Shown here one piece after another: positions 1 to 11,893 of a stretch of 64,000 nucleotides of DNA. The position numbers and the translations under genes are program-made. Origin of the DNA: Apostichopus japonicus (lineage: Eukaryota; Echinodermata; Holothuroidea; Aspidochirotida; Stichopodidae). The notes under the pieces were generated by a model. The model worked only from the letters and a program-made list of their open reading frames with translations. It ran no database searches and had not been told where the DNA came from. Positions within the stretch are counted from its first letter, which is position 1, and every line of letters begins with the position of its first letter. The stretch covers positions 6,180,001-6,244,000 of the forward strand of contig NC_092576.1 in the NCBI RefSeq assembly GCF_037975245.1, in the 5' to 3' direction.

Positions 1-815
1 ACTTCGAAACGCTACTCGCTTAGCGCGACTTCGTACATTTTCCCAATTATTTATCTTGTCTTTTAGCTGAAGATTGATTTGCGAAAAATATCGCTATTAC
101 TCCGTTACACAAACTGCCTAAATTAAAGCGATATTTTACGCAATGAAAACCTAAATATGAAAGAGCATCTATCTTCCACTAAACTGGTGTTGAGTGAAAA
201 TCTTTGCCAAAAACATAGCAACAGTAACAGCAAACGTGTATCAAAACTCCTTAAATTGTTGTATGTTTTGCAAATTATGACTGATGGCATGTAGGAAATG
301 CCTCAAGTAATAATTTAGGAGATGTTTGTTCACCTTATAAGTGTATTGGTATTCTTACACAAAACAATTTTCCCTTCTCGTTGCTGTGTTAACGAACCCA
401 ATTTTACCCTATACCGTTGTTAGTGGTGGTGTATGGCACATTGAAGCCAATGTAACTCGACAGTTACATATGCTTTGTCGCCGAAAATGTTTTACCAAAT
501 TGACAGATAATCGTGTATTGTGGATTTCTGTCTTGCAGATCGACTGGAAATGGGTCTTTTCTCAATAAGTTTAATATCTCGAAACTCGGAATAAAGTGGT
601 TACAACTTGTTAAATATGCATTTTGGCGGCCTCAATTTTAGCTTTAATTTGGTGAGTAGTTTGCCAATTCTCTATAAGTATGTGTGTGATTCCAGTCCAG
701 GGAAAGAATCACAACAGCTCTATGTGATTTCATTACAGTTGATATTCAACAAATCTTTACTTTCATTTTATGAATTCGTGTTGAGTTATCCTTCGAATGT
801 GATACGTTTGCTTAT
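1..815. other. Non-coding stretch, no gene seen
   Basis: AT-rich sequence with only short open frames (under 80 codons) that lack recognisable domains or a chain of phase-compatible splice sites. Nothing repetitive was recognised before the hAT-like element that follows. Confidence 0.5.
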
Positions 816-820
816 AGCTG

Positions 821-1286
821 CAGGGGCGGATCCAGGATTTTGAGAAAAGGGGGGGGGGGGCCGACATCACGATGGTAGCACTTTAGTGATCTGCGTCCTG
901 GGGGAGGGGGCCCTCCTTTAAAAATACTTCAGGTTCTTGGCGACTACGTTGCGTTAGATAGTGTAAAACCGCCTACACCCCCTTTCATTCAGATAATTAT
1001 GATATACTTGCTAACTGTGCATTGATTATCCCTGACAGTAATAGTCAGCACTATAGCACTGAGCCGTATCTAATTAATACGTAATGTCGCGTAGGCCTGA
1101 TAATTGCCTTAGTTTCAAATTTGGAATAAAAACGATCGCGTTTCAGGGAAGAGCAGCTGGATATATATTAGGCTTTTCTTTCACCAAGTTATGCCTATTA
1201 GGAATTTGAAGTACTCCCACATAAAAAAAAACGCAACTGATTTCCAAAAAGGGGGGGCCGGGTCGGCCCCCCTGGATCCGCCCCTG
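821..1286. mobile_element. Non-autonomous hAT-like element, 466 bp
   Basis: Both ends carry the same inverted repeat: caggggcggatccagg at the left and its reverse complement at the right. The 5-bp word agctg flanks it directly on both sides (816-820 and 1287-1291), which looks like a target site duplication. A 5-bp duplication is shorter than the usual 8 bp of hAT elements, but some hAT groups (hAT5-type) are reported with 5 bp. G-rich tracts sit just inside each end. There is no transposase, so this is a MITE-like passenger. The family name rests on the terminal motif only. Confidence 0.75.
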
Positions 1287-1291
1287 AGCTG

Positions 1292-2870
1292 TCATTGTTC
1301 TGAATATTAAAACATCTATCTTTGGAAGCATAGATATATTTGTACTTCAATCGGAGCTTTAGTAATAGCGCCACCTTCATATCAGCGTATGTTTACAGCA
1401 TAATAAAATAACAAACTGGATGGTCAACTGGATATTTCTTTATGAAGCATGGTCATTCTTAGCTGTTTGAATTTTGAGCAAAAAGTTCATCTTGACTATA
1501 TTTTTATCCTCTGGTTTGAATTCAGTGTTTGAAATCAGTGAGTGAGATCCATGTTACCCCAAAGGAAATTTCATATAAAATTGTTGCTTTAAAGGAGAAA
1601 TAAACTCTGGGCTTTTGTAGTGTACATGCGGTAGGGGATAATTTTCTAATTCCATTTGTGAAATAACTAATCAAAATAAAGTTTCCCTAAATTTTACGCG
1701 AATTTCCCAATTATTTGTTTTACCCATTTGAACAAAGGCCATTTTGTTATTTTGTCTAACTATAGATATTATACGTTACATTATAAACAGATTGATTCAT
1801 GTACTGTTTAACGCACTTAATAAGGAACTATTGCGGTTCATCAGGGGAGTAATCAGGTTTTTGGTGTGGATGGGGGGGGGGAGGGGCACAGTCAAATTGT
1901 GTCCCCATTTTCAGGCACTTAACGGTGGATTGCCGTTCTGGGTAAGGGGTATAATGGGAGGGGTCTAAAGGGAGGGTTGATTTTCGAAGGGGGCTAAGAT
2001 GCAAAATGGTGCTATCATTTCCATCTTGTTAACTATACATTCGTGTACTAAAACTTTCCCTTTTTGGTACAAAATCTTCACCAATTTTTTTGGGGGAATA
2101 AACGAAATAATAAAACTTAACAATTGAATCAATAGAAAGGTCATATTGGCAAGCGGCAACCCTTACATGCATCCTGTTTTCGCGTAGCATTAATCATACT
2201 CATAGCATGCAGGCGATGTATAATCAGTGTTGTAGCAATCAACGTGACTCAATGCCCGGGTAACCTTAGCTGGTTAATTAACAGAGGCGATGAGTGTAAG
2301 GGAAGTTCGAACCTGATACTGTTAGGTCGCAACACAAACATTTTCTCTTTATATTTATCACTCTCTCCAAAGACTCCTCCCCCCACACCCATCATCGGCC
2401 CCACCCCCAGGTTTGAGTTACATTATGATTTTTTGTTGATGCTCCCTTTGATTTTTCACATTCGCCAATCGCGTCCCCAAAAGTTTATATGGTGGAGAGG
2501 GGCATTGTTTCCCCCCCCCTGCCCCTCCCCATCCCCCTTTCGCGCTGGCTACGCCACTTCTGTTCTTTCAGCCACGTGGTAAATGTACACCGGATGAGGA
2601 ACTAAATAGAACAAAAAACTTACCACGGAATTCAGTGGCCTCTTAAAAATTATTGAACCGTGAAATTCTGTCATATCAACAGTGTGACTTCCGGCTTTCA
2701 AAACATATATATAATTAATCTGAAAGCACATATTGTCAGTATAGTAGTATTATGAAAACGATTCTCTTTCAGCAGATATTGCCCGTGGAATATCATTATT
2801 AGATTACCGTTATCCACGTACAGTAAATATTCAATTCAGCTTGCTAGTTCTTACCCAATTTGTTAACATC
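1292..2870. other. Spacer with degenerate repeat, hAT-like end near 2560
   Basis: No gene recognised. G-rich (about 1868-1970) and C-rich (about 2380-2540) tracts bracket a block that finishes with ctggctacgccacttctg at 2545-2562. Its reverse complement contains the hAT-type terminus agtggcgtagccag. The matching left terminus and target duplication were not found, so the block is probably a decayed or truncated element. Confidence 0.4.
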
Positions 2871-3030
2871 ATGATCATAACCAAGATGATCGCTGTATTT
2901 GTAGTTCTCGTCGTGTTTACGGCAGTAAATAGTTTGCCGGCTTGGCCCGTCATTACTCATCTCAACAGGGAACAAGACTATGAACAGTCACCGAATAAGG
3001 AAAACAAGCCATGTGATATCCAGATCTCGG
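2871..3030 (+). CDS. ML-like gene, exon 1 (signal peptide)
   Basis: Encodes the start Met, a hydrophobic signal sequence and a short hydrophilic mature N-terminus with one Cys (NKENKPCDIQISG). It ends in phase 1 at a consensus gtaagt donor. An alternative internal Met at 2886 gives a tighter signal peptide. Confidence 0.65.
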
Positions 3031-5717
3031 GTAAGTGTGTATATTACCCATTACTGAAATGGAAATATTAAAACAGAAGACTTGAGACAGAATTTTATTT
3101 TGTGTGTGTGTGTAAACGTGAGTGTTATTAATTTTCTACATCTATTCGGGCCAGCTTTAAAATATGGTAAAACCTGGATTTATTTTGTGTCTAAAATCAT
3201 CATTAAAGTTATTGTGTTAAGGTTACATAAGATAAATCTTCTACTTACGTTATGTAATGAACAAATGTTAAGTTATAGGCCTATGATCATTAACAAAACA
3301 TTCTCAATTTGTGGTAATGTACGTCATTAGCTCATAAAATACAAGTCATTCACTTAAAGAATAACTTTTATGCATAAAATTAATAATTCAATAAATCAAT
3401 AATTCTGATATGTTGTAGACTACTCAAAGACAATGTAATTAGTTAAATTTTCATTTTAATGCCACTGTGAATTTGTTGAGAAATGAACGTCTAAGCATCT
3501 CAGTGTTATCGATAGAGTGGCTAGACTACGTAATCTAGCAATAAGACCACTACAACTTAAAACTCAATCTGGAAAACTATTATTGATTTACTATCAATGC
3601 TACATTCTGGAAATTAAAAAATCTTTAACCTTAATACCTAGAGAAACATTACTGAAACTCGTTGTTGTCTTAGATGACAACATACCCTGACTACGTGTAT
3701 GTCACTATCAGCCTTTAAAATACAACGTTGGCTGTTTTTCTTTGATTTGGGATTTGGGGACCTATTTCGATGTAAAACATATCGGTTCTCAGATACTTCA
3801 TTATGAACCTACTGATAATTCTCAGAGTGTAAAAGAAAATCTCGTCAGTTACTTTTCTTCTGCTCCGAAATGTTGGACTTTTCCAGATGCCATATGGTTT
3901 ATAAAAAATATATATACAAATAAACAATCAAAAGCACTGCAGAATCACGTCATGCTAGTTAAGGTTTGTGGGGGTAATATATTAAAAAATATTTATATTA
4001 TTCCTAGGTCCATGGTCTGATGTTATGAACTTCACTGCTTCACCAAACCCACCTCGATTTGATTCGTTGCTTAAATTGGATCTTGACTTGTATATAAGTA
4101 CGTATAACATACAAGTACCAACTTATTCGGTACAACGTTGAGTTAACCCTTACTAAATGGTAACCAGTAGGTCTCATAACTAATTTGCTTATGTTTGCCG
4201 TTGTAATCATAACGGAAATCTTCTTTAAATTATACCATCTGAAGATACCCCCATGACTTTCATTTTGGATATTGTCATGTGGATGCTGATCATTTTTGTT
4301 AAATTGCCCAACCGCCACTTCCGTGATGTGGCTTTTTGTAAAGGCCGTGGCTATTCTTACAACCAGGAACAACATCGGCGAATTTCCGGTTACGCATGCG
4401 CAGAAAAGTAAATAAAGCAACTGCGCATGCAGTAGGGGTAACCCTAACCCTAAACCCTAACCGTAAATTATTGTTACTCCTTGTCGTAAAAAATTGCCAC
4501 GTTAAAGCAACTGCGCAAGCGTAACCGGAAATTATTGTTACTCCTGGTTGTAAAAATAGCCACTTTGTTTTGAAAATGGTCCTGGCTCATAGTTTTAGTA
4601 TACAAGTGTTACACTTGTAACGTCACTTGAAGGTATACCATCGCTTTACTTATCATTTTTTTTTCTGGTCAATCTCTTCGAAATACACTATCGTTGCCAT
4701 CAAATGTATAGTATATGGTACTTAGAGAATCAAACCTCTCTCCCCCCCCCTTCTCCCTTTCTTTTTGAACTATGAACATTCCAGTGTGCGATTTTGTCAT
4801 AATTAAGCTAAGCCTTAGTATGGTGTGTGGTTGAAAAATAAGCTAATTGAACAAATTTGGTAGAAACATTTAAACTCTTCCGTTGCAGTAGAGCTTATAA
4901 ACTGCACGTCAAGCGGTGTATGATTTGGTTATGTATGCATTTATTCATGTTGGGAAAAATGCAGAATTGCAGACAACAGTTAGTTTCCTTGGCTTATTTA
5001 AGTACTAGGGAAAAATAAGGATGTCGTAAGCCAATGGCATTATGGTGGGAGCAGTACTTCAAAACTAAATTACACTAACACAGTTTACGCATTTCAATAT
5101 GTTTGCAGAAGAAGACTTATTGTCTGTGACATACAAGGCAAATGTTAGCATCGATGGAAAAGGATTCCAAACTTTTGAGAAACCATTCTGTGGTTTTCAA
5201 ACCAGAAGTGATTTTTGCCCTGCTGAAAAAGGAGGTATAACCTACACGTAAATTTTAAGAAAATGTCGAGGAGTACATTTTTATATAATTACATATATAA
5301 AATACATATAATTATATAAAATGTTCAGTAGCGTTATGGTCGGGTAATGTTATATCACAAGCTGCAGTTTAATGAGATTTAACCATATGGAATTTAATGG
5401 AAAAACAAAAATTCTACACTGCAAAACCATCTTAGCATCTTAGCTCTAAATGAGGGTCCTGGATAAAGAGATATTTTTCCAGATAAAAAATCGTTATAAG
5501 AAAGTATGATTCAACATTACAGATAATCAGCGAATATTTTCTTTTTCTCATTAAAGCTTGATAGTTCCTTGTTCAACTGTAAACATATTCTGAATTCAAC
5601 CTGCTTGCTTTGTTATGCATTATGTTAGCTACATGGTACTTATACTTCGTTTATTCTTTATATTTGTCAGCGAGAAGTCACTACGAACTGGCAATATACG
5701 TTGGCTTTATTGTACAG
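2871..5717 (+). CDS. Secreted ML-domain (MD-2/NPC2-like) lipid-recognition protein, partial
   Basis: Three exons are phase-consistent: 2871-3030 (donor gtaagt, phase 1), 5109-5234 (phase 1 to 1) and 5671-5717 (phase 1 to 0). The first begins with a typical signal peptide (start at 2871 or the Met codon at 2886; hydrophobic IAVFVVLVVFTAV, then NSLP). Exon 2 has the ML pattern: beta-strand-like SVTYKANVSIDGKGF, then a C-x8-C pair ending FCPAEKG, which resembles the Cys pair and following Lys-Gly turn of MD-2 and NPC2. ML proteins bind lipids, sterols or lipopolysaccharide in a beta-sandwich pocket. Two or more C-terminal strands and the last Cys are not present in these exons. A further exon after 5717 was not recognised, so the gene is either split by a long intron or cut off by the repeat-rich block that follows. 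The domain was assigned by eye. Confidence 0.6.
4329..4572. repeat. Palindromic repeat with interstitial telomere-like core
   Basis: The arm at about 4329-4402 (gtaaaggccgtggctattc ... ggttacgcatgcgcag) reappears inverted and diverged at about 4507-4572 (actgcgcaagcgtaaccgg ... atagccact). Between the arms lie another partial copy (aattattgttactcct) and four CCCTAA-type units at 4438-4462. It lies in intron 1 of the ML-like gene. It is probably a MITE; the telomere-like tract may be part of the element. Confidence 0.6.
5109..5234 (+). CDS. ML-like gene, exon 2
   Basis: Follows a tttgcag acceptor. The 41 codons are fully open and carry the beta-strand/C-x8-C segment of the ML fold. Donor is gtataa, in phase 1. 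Confidence 0.6.
5671..5717 (+). CDS. ML-like gene, exon 3
   Basis: Follows the acceptor tttgtcag and ends at a gtaagg donor in phase 0. It encodes SHYELAIYVGFIVQ, a beta-strand that fits after the Lys-Gly turn of an ML domain. Supported by phase agreement and position; it is short, so less certain. Confidence 0.5.
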
Positions 5718-5782
5718 GTAAGGCAAAGTCATTACCTGTGTTATGTTTAGTCGTGTGTAACAAAGGATTACAGCAATTAATA

Positions 5783-5958
5783 AGGGGTTAATCAACGGTC
5801 TAGCGTGCGTTACTCACAGGATTAATGCACGATCGGGGGATAATGCAAGCGATGCACGAGGGCGGAGCGTAGCGGAGCCCGAGTGCATCCAGCGATAGCA
5901 TTAACACCCGGAGTGCATTAATCATGTGAGTAACGCACGCTAGACCGTTGATTAACCC
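5783..5958. mobile_element. Fold-back (MITE-like) hairpin element, 176 bp
   Basis: The 47-bp arm starting ggggttaatcaacggtctag is repeated almost perfectly as its inverse at 5911-5958. A second inner stem (gatgcacgagggc with gcccgagtgcatc) lies inside, giving a nested cruciform. A fragment of the arm (gcgttactcacaggattaa) recurs at 6067-6085. Not present at the start of segmental copy B. Confidence 0.75.
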
Positions 5959-6295
5959 CGTTCATTCATACACTACCATTTGTGTGGGGGAAAAATCATA
6001 AAACAAAACATTTTTGGTTACATATAACCAAAGATTTTATTAAAGTGATGCCCCGTAATTTTACCGTGCGTTACTCACAGGATTAACCACGGTCAGCTGA
6101 CCTGAATGGACCAATAGGATTTAGGAATCTTTACTAAGTATGAATGAACACGTGATTATAATTGCACAAATATTCTGGTGGCGGTAACACCTAACCCAGG
6201 TTAAAAGTCTACAAGTATTATTTATACCCAGCCATGACCTGTCCATTTGTGTTTCTATTGTAAAAGCATTCAGGAGGTGATACATCATTATTATG

Positions 6296-7130
6296 CTGAT
6301 TTCGAACCTGTGACTGGCTTTGACCGTACAGTTAGGTAGCATTCAGACCCATCACTAACTTTGTGCATTATTTTGTTGTTCTGATTTCGAACCTGTGATT
6401 GGTTTAGACAGTACAGTTAGGTAGTAGCATGCAGACCCATCAGTATAACGTTATCTATTCTTGTTCTGATTTTGAACCTGTGACTGGCTTAGACCGTACA
6501 GTTAGGTAGCATTCAGACCCATCTGTAAGTTTGTGCATTTTTGTTGTTCTGATTTCGAACCTGTGACTGGCTTAGACCGTACAGTTAGGTAGTAGCATTC
6601 AGACCCATCAGTATAACGTTGTCCATTTCTTGTTCTGATTTCGAACCTGTGACTGGTTTAGACCGTACAGTTAGGTAGTAGCATTCAGACCCATCGGTAA
6701 AAAAACGTTGTCTATTTCTTGTTCTGATTTCGAACCTATGACTGGCTTTGACCGTACAGTTAGGTAGTAGCATTCAGACCCATCAGTATAACGTTGTCCA
6801 TTTCTTGTTCTGATTTCGAACCTGTAACTGGTTTAGACAGTATAGTTAGGTAGTAGGATTCAGACCCATCGGTAAAAAAAACGTTGTCTATTTCTTGTTC
6901 TGATTTCGAACCTATGACTGGCTTTTACCGTACAGTTAGGTAGCAGCATTCAGACCCATCAGTATAACGTTGTCCATTTCTTGTTCTGATTTCGAACCTG
7001 TGACTGGCTTAGACCGTACAGTTAGGTAGCATTCAGACCCATCTGTAAGTTTGTGCATTTTTGTTGTTCTGATTTCGAACCTGTGACTGACTTAGACCGT
7101 ACAGTTATTAGGTGGTTACATCAGACCCAT
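6296..7130. repeat. Minisatellite array A, about 10 units of 83-90 bp
   Basis: Units begin near 6296, 6381, 6466, 6549, 6635, 6724, 6810, 6900, 6986 and 7069, each with ctgatttcgaacctgtgact followed by gaccgtacagttaggtag and attcagacccatc. Two unit variants alternate (gtaagtttgtgcattttt and agtataacgttgtccattt). This is the left edge of the segment shared with 42 kb onward. Confidence 0.85.
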
Positions 7131-7336
7131 CAGTAACATTGTGCATTTGATATTCCAATTGCCCATACATTCTGGAAGGGTTATTGCCTTGCTGTGGACC
7201 TGTGACCGGTTTAGAAATAGTGACCTTTAATGTATATGTATCTGATTCCAAAGCGTTGTTCATATATGGTAATAATTGTGCAAACAATCTGGAGGTATTG
7301 ACGCCTTGGTGTAAACGTATTGTATAGGCGTTCAAG

Positions 7337-7702
7337 CAGTGGCGTAGGAAGGTACTTTTGAGTGGGGGCGCTGAAGACTGATGGCCGGCCTGGGGGAGGG
7401 GTCTAAGGGGAGGGGGTACCCCCTCCCCTTTTGGATTTTTTTTGCATTTCCAGGTGGCCTCAGATGCAATTTGGTGCAATATAGCACATTTCAACCCACC
7501 CACTCCATTTTGTCTATAATTTTGCATTTTCACCTGGCCTTGGATGCAATTTGGTGCTCCAAATGAGATTTTTTCTCATTTGGAAATGAAAAAGGGGTTT
7601 TCTGACTTGCGAAGCGGGGGGGGGGCGGAATGATACTTCCGCCCCTCCATAACTTTCACTGGGGGGGCTGGCGCCCCCAGCCCCCCGGTTCCTACGCCCT
7701 TG
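7337..7702. mobile_element. hAT MITE, 366 bp, with 8-bp target duplication
   Basis: Ends are cagtggcgtaggaagg and ggttcctacgcccttg (inverse). The direct repeat cgttcaag flanks it at 7329-7336 and 7703-7710, the 8-bp duplication expected of hAT. Interior has G/C runs and no transposase. The same family recurs at 42,604 and, inverted and interrupted by a LINE, at 45,613. Confidence 0.9.
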
Positions 7703-7970
7703 CGTTCAAGTGATTTTCGACATGATTATGAATCATAACGTCAAAAACCTATATAGTACCAATGTACTCTTGTTAAATATGATAAATATGATGTTCACGG
7801 TATAGAGATATATAAAGAATCGAAGAACTATACGTATTCATCAGTCCCGCCCTGCAATGGAAAACAAATGTTATCCTCACAATACCATATTGAACTCGAA
7901 TCTTAATCAAGCACCGATCGCCAACAGCTAGAAACATTCTTTCAGTGTGCGTAAATCATGTCATTTAGTG

Positions 7971-8360
7971 CAGGGTTGTCCAACCTTTTGATAAGGAGGG
8001 CCACCTCGAATGATTATGATAAAGAAGGGGCCGCGTGGGCCTCAGCTCCTGTGGCATATCCAGGGTTTCGTGCCAGAGCGGCACATTTCATTGGCCCCGC
8101 CAGGGGTATGTTAGAGGGTATGGGAAATTAAGTTACTATACAAGCGGAGGAAAAAATCGCCCAAAAGACCCCCATATTGCAGGAAATGACACTTTACAAG
8201 CCTTCTGATCTGTATCAAAACAATCTTAATGATCTCTGAAATTTATCAAGAAAGAATACCTGGGTAAAAGTACATTTGTTAATTAATGAGGTTGGTGGGC
8301 CGGACGGGACCTTGCGGCGGACCGCACTGTGGCCCGCGGGCCGTCGGTTGGACAACCCTG
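7971..8360. mobile_element. hAT (Charlie-like) MITE, 390 bp
   Basis: The termini cagggttgtccaacc and ggttggacaaccctg are exact inverse copies, and the 8-bp duplication atttagtg flanks both sides (7963-7970, 8361-8368). No coding capacity. The terminus type is widespread among hAT elements of animals. Confidence 0.92.
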
Positions 8361-8912
8361 ATTTAGTGTGTACAACTCAGTTTCTCGATTACGGGTTCCG
8401 ACCTTCATCGTGAAGAATTCACGACAGTCCGGACGTCACCTCATTTTCAGAATCCGTTGGTGCGGTGGTGTGCTGCAATAATGTGTGTTTTTACGACTTG
8501 GCAGGTTTGTCAATAAAACAGATAATCAGCCACGTTATGAGATTTAAAAAAGAAAAAACACTATAATTTGAATTAGTGTGTGTAGAAAAGGTAATGCAAT
8601 TACTTTATCAAATAAGCCATATTGTGCAAGTAAGATAATTTTTCCTGTACTAAGATTTTAAACCGAAAAAAAGATATTGCTTTCCTTTCCTTTCACATTT
8701 TCTTATGAAGTTATGCTAAAACCCTACTAGACATCGATTAATTTGTCTCACGGATTCTTAATTTGTCGTTTTCTCTCCTTTCTCTTAAAGTATTCGTTTT
8801 CCTGTGTCGCACAATTTCTCAACCAAGATGACGAGATGTTATTCACTATTATCACCAAGAACTGTACTATCAACTGATTATTCACGCCATCATTCGACCA
8901 TTTGTATGTATT

Positions 8913-9133
8913 TTAGATCCTCCTGCAAGCAGGAACTCGCGAAGAAGCCTCATTGGCTTATCGAAGCCGCAAGCTGACCGAAGTCATTCTCTTACATTCA
9001 CATTTAACGTCCATGATTATGAATTGTTAATTGTTAACAACTCTGTAACTGGACGACATACATTAATCTTGGAGTGACTCAAACTCGGGACCTTATGATT
9101 GAAAGGCACCGGCGTTAACCACTGTGCTAACAC
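8913..9133 (-). mobile_element. tRNA-derived SINE (reverse orientation), copy A
   Basis: Read on the minus strand the unit starts with a tRNA-like head: gttagcacagtggttaacg resembles an A box and ggtcccgagtttgagtcac resembles a B box. It continues into a non-tRNA body ending near ttcctgcttgcaggaggat. The counterpart at 44,081 and a shortened third copy at 53,622 show it is an interspersed family. The tRNA of origin was not identified. Confidence 0.7.
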
Positions 9134-11893
9134 ATCATTTGATGTATGATGTAATTCTTCTTAAGAATAAGATCACTTGACAAATCGTATTTCGTTATGT
9201 CATTAGCACATATACTGATATGAACAATATACTAATTCATTATATCACTTTTAATTAAAAATGACCATAGATAACGAGACAAATGTTTGCGTATACGCCA
9301 TTTTCTGAATTGTCTTTGCAAAGATTAAAGGTAGAGTCAATCTGACGACGAAACAGTGACCCGAGCACACAAAAGTAGGCCTATATTCATTCACAATTCA
9401 TTAAATGTTCCTGTCTGTGTTGTAATGTTAACTTTTTCTATAGTCAAAAACAGAGATCAAGTTTATTTTATACAAATAAACCAAGATTGGTATGAGTAAA
9501 AGAAGAGTTTCCCTTGGTATGGGTACGATTACAAATCATAAACAGAGATCAGATTTGTTTTGCGATTACATGTTATATGTTGTAGTGCGAGTAGAATTAC
9601 GGACTGTGCCGAGGAGTTATTAATCACAGACAGGAAACTTAAGGAAAATTAGACAATCGGAATAGCTAGTAAAATTAATGTTGTACTTGAATATTTAGAA
9701 CACATGTCGATTATTGGGAATAGTAAAATAACTAGATGTGTTGATCTTATGTACTTGCAAATTAAAGCAAGACAAAAATTGTTTCCCGCATCATATTGGC
9801 AGTACATGTAATGACATGCGTTCACAAGATTTCTTCTGGCCTATTACATAGTTTTCGGTTTACGATAAACTTATAGTAAAAGTTAAAAATGAAATATCTA
9901 ATATTAAGTTTTTGAAGATTAGCTTTGTAAAATGCTATAAGAATAATTGGTAGCGATGCTGGGCATGATGCTAGGTTACAGTTAAACTGTGTAAATAAGT
10001 CATTTAAGTCTAAGTAAGTCTTTTTTTTAAGATGCTATAACAGAATGGTAATTTAAATATTTGCAAGAAGTTTTTTTTTTTTAATAACTCAATAGTGTTT
10101 TTTCTAGTACTCATTTTTTTTTGGTCAACATATATTGAACATATATTTGCTGCATTTTGCCGACACTAATGTCCCTTTTTTTCAATTGTATATGATATTA
10201 TTTTCCTTCAACTTCAACACCGAAAAATCAAAAATATATCTTGTTAATTGACGTATTTATGTTTCCTTTCTTGGATCACCTGTATTTGTTTACCATTAGT
10301 AAAAGCAAACGAAGTTAGAGGGAACGGTACAAACATCTTACTATAGAACTCTGGCAAACTCAGTGAAAATATCGTGTTATTTGTTGATATAACACAGGAA
10401 TTATGTTTTGGCTGTCTTATTCACCATCATTTCAACATTAAAATGGGAAGTAAGAACAAAGTCAGAATTTCATAATTATAACAGAGTATAACATTTAACT
10501 GTTGTAAATAATACGTGAAAGAATTTACAACGAAGCAACTATAGTAGTAATATACTATACCTGATTGCTATTTTAATATGTTTAAAGAATCAATATACCA
10601 CCGTGCGTAAGGTGTGCAGGCGAGGGTTAAGTTCTGAATAGTGTTTGAGTTCAGGTGACCGGGTCACTATTATTAATATATTGTACTGGAGGGAATGGGC
10701 GCTAGAGTCGCGTCTTCGCTTACCAAAGAGGTAAAGGTAGTTTGGCGTAAAACTATGTTTTCGTCTGGGTCTATGTGTGGTTAAGTGAGATTCGTCCTTG
10801 AGTCTCCCCACGGCTGTTCCTGTTATATTGTAGTACTTCAGACCCGTTGTCACCCTCGACGTCTGTCATGGTGAAACCGAAAGTTTTATCGTAGGTAAAC
10901 GACCCCCGGCTTGTACTTATGGCCAGAAGTCGGAACACCTATTTTTCAACCGCTGTAAATAATAATCAGTCAGTTACAAAACCTACTTCTAATCCATGTC
11001 GTTATTTGGTCTACCATCATTTATGCATGATCCCGCTATGGTGCCGAACATGCCTTTCTTACTAAGTATCGCAATTTGAGAATAATTATTTGATACTTTG
11101 TAAATCGTTATCATTGTTCTTTAGCAAACGATAATCAGATGCAACTATGATGGTAATTGTCTTTCTGTTTTTGTTCATGTTTCCATCGGTATAAGGAAAT
11201 TTACCTTCATGGTAGGCGAGTACTTCTTATTACACTGTATGTGGTAATGGGGCACATCGTGAGACCTGTAACTCTCAGAACAAATCGTCCAAGAATGTTC
11301 AATGCATAATAGAATGTGTGTAACTATGATGGTCTCAGTAATGTTGGAAGAATCTAGCGATGTTTATAGGCTGTTACCCGCAGAGCATTATAAGCATTTA
11401 AATCAGAACTGTAGAGTTGAATCAAAGTTCATATAAAGTTCACTATAGGTAAACTTCAATTTGGTTAAAAGATTTTAAAGTCGTCTGAGGTTTCTGGGGG
11501 ATCCATTGTATGACTCAAATTTCTTTGATATTTTACCTATTTAACTACGGAGTCTGTATGATGATGCCAGAACCCGTGTCGATCAGTTTATTGTTCTACT
11601 CAACATATGAGAGCAACTAACAAACACCTCCATACATAACACAGAACAAAGGGACAAAGAGACGGCTCGGCTAGAACTAACACCTACAACCGTTTTAGGA
11701 CTGCTGTGCGTTGTATTTAGTTCCTTCTTTAAGCTTTTCATTGAAAATAACCATGATTGTTCCTTCTTTTTATTGTAAACATGTTACACGCTACGCAAAC
11801 CATAACATAACTGACAATGGTTGTTCCTTCTTTCTAGTTTAGCCTACCTCTTTGTGTAAATGTTACACGCTACACACACGGTTTTAAGTTCAG
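9134..11893. other. Spacer, no gene seen; contains empty hAT site
   Basis: AT-rich DNA shared with copy B. No supported exon. Position 10,447-10,454 carries a single gaagtaag, which in copy B is duplicated around a 3.4-kb insertion. Confidence 0.6.

Noticed and set aside
2244-2582. Plus-strand open frame of 112 codons
   Set aside because: The second half is low-complexity Pro/Ser from C-rich repeat sequence ending in a hAT-like terminus.
4040-4420. Minus-strand open frame of 126 codons in the ML-like gene intron
   Set aside because: It overlaps the palindromic repeat and shows no domain or conserved neighbour; more likely chance.
6296-7130. CRISPR-like array in the 83-90 bp repeats
   Set aside because: Whole units repeat without unique spacers, and the setting is an animal genome; it is a minisatellite.
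7108-7533. Minus-strand open frame of 141 codons
   Set aside because: It runs through minisatellite and hAT MITE sequence, and no protein domain is visible; it is repeat-derived.
8913-9133. Functional tRNA gene on the minus strand
   Set aside because: Only box-like motifs are present; no cloverleaf with an acceptor stem could be drawn, and the unit is repeated elsewhere with a non-tRNA body, so it is a SINE.
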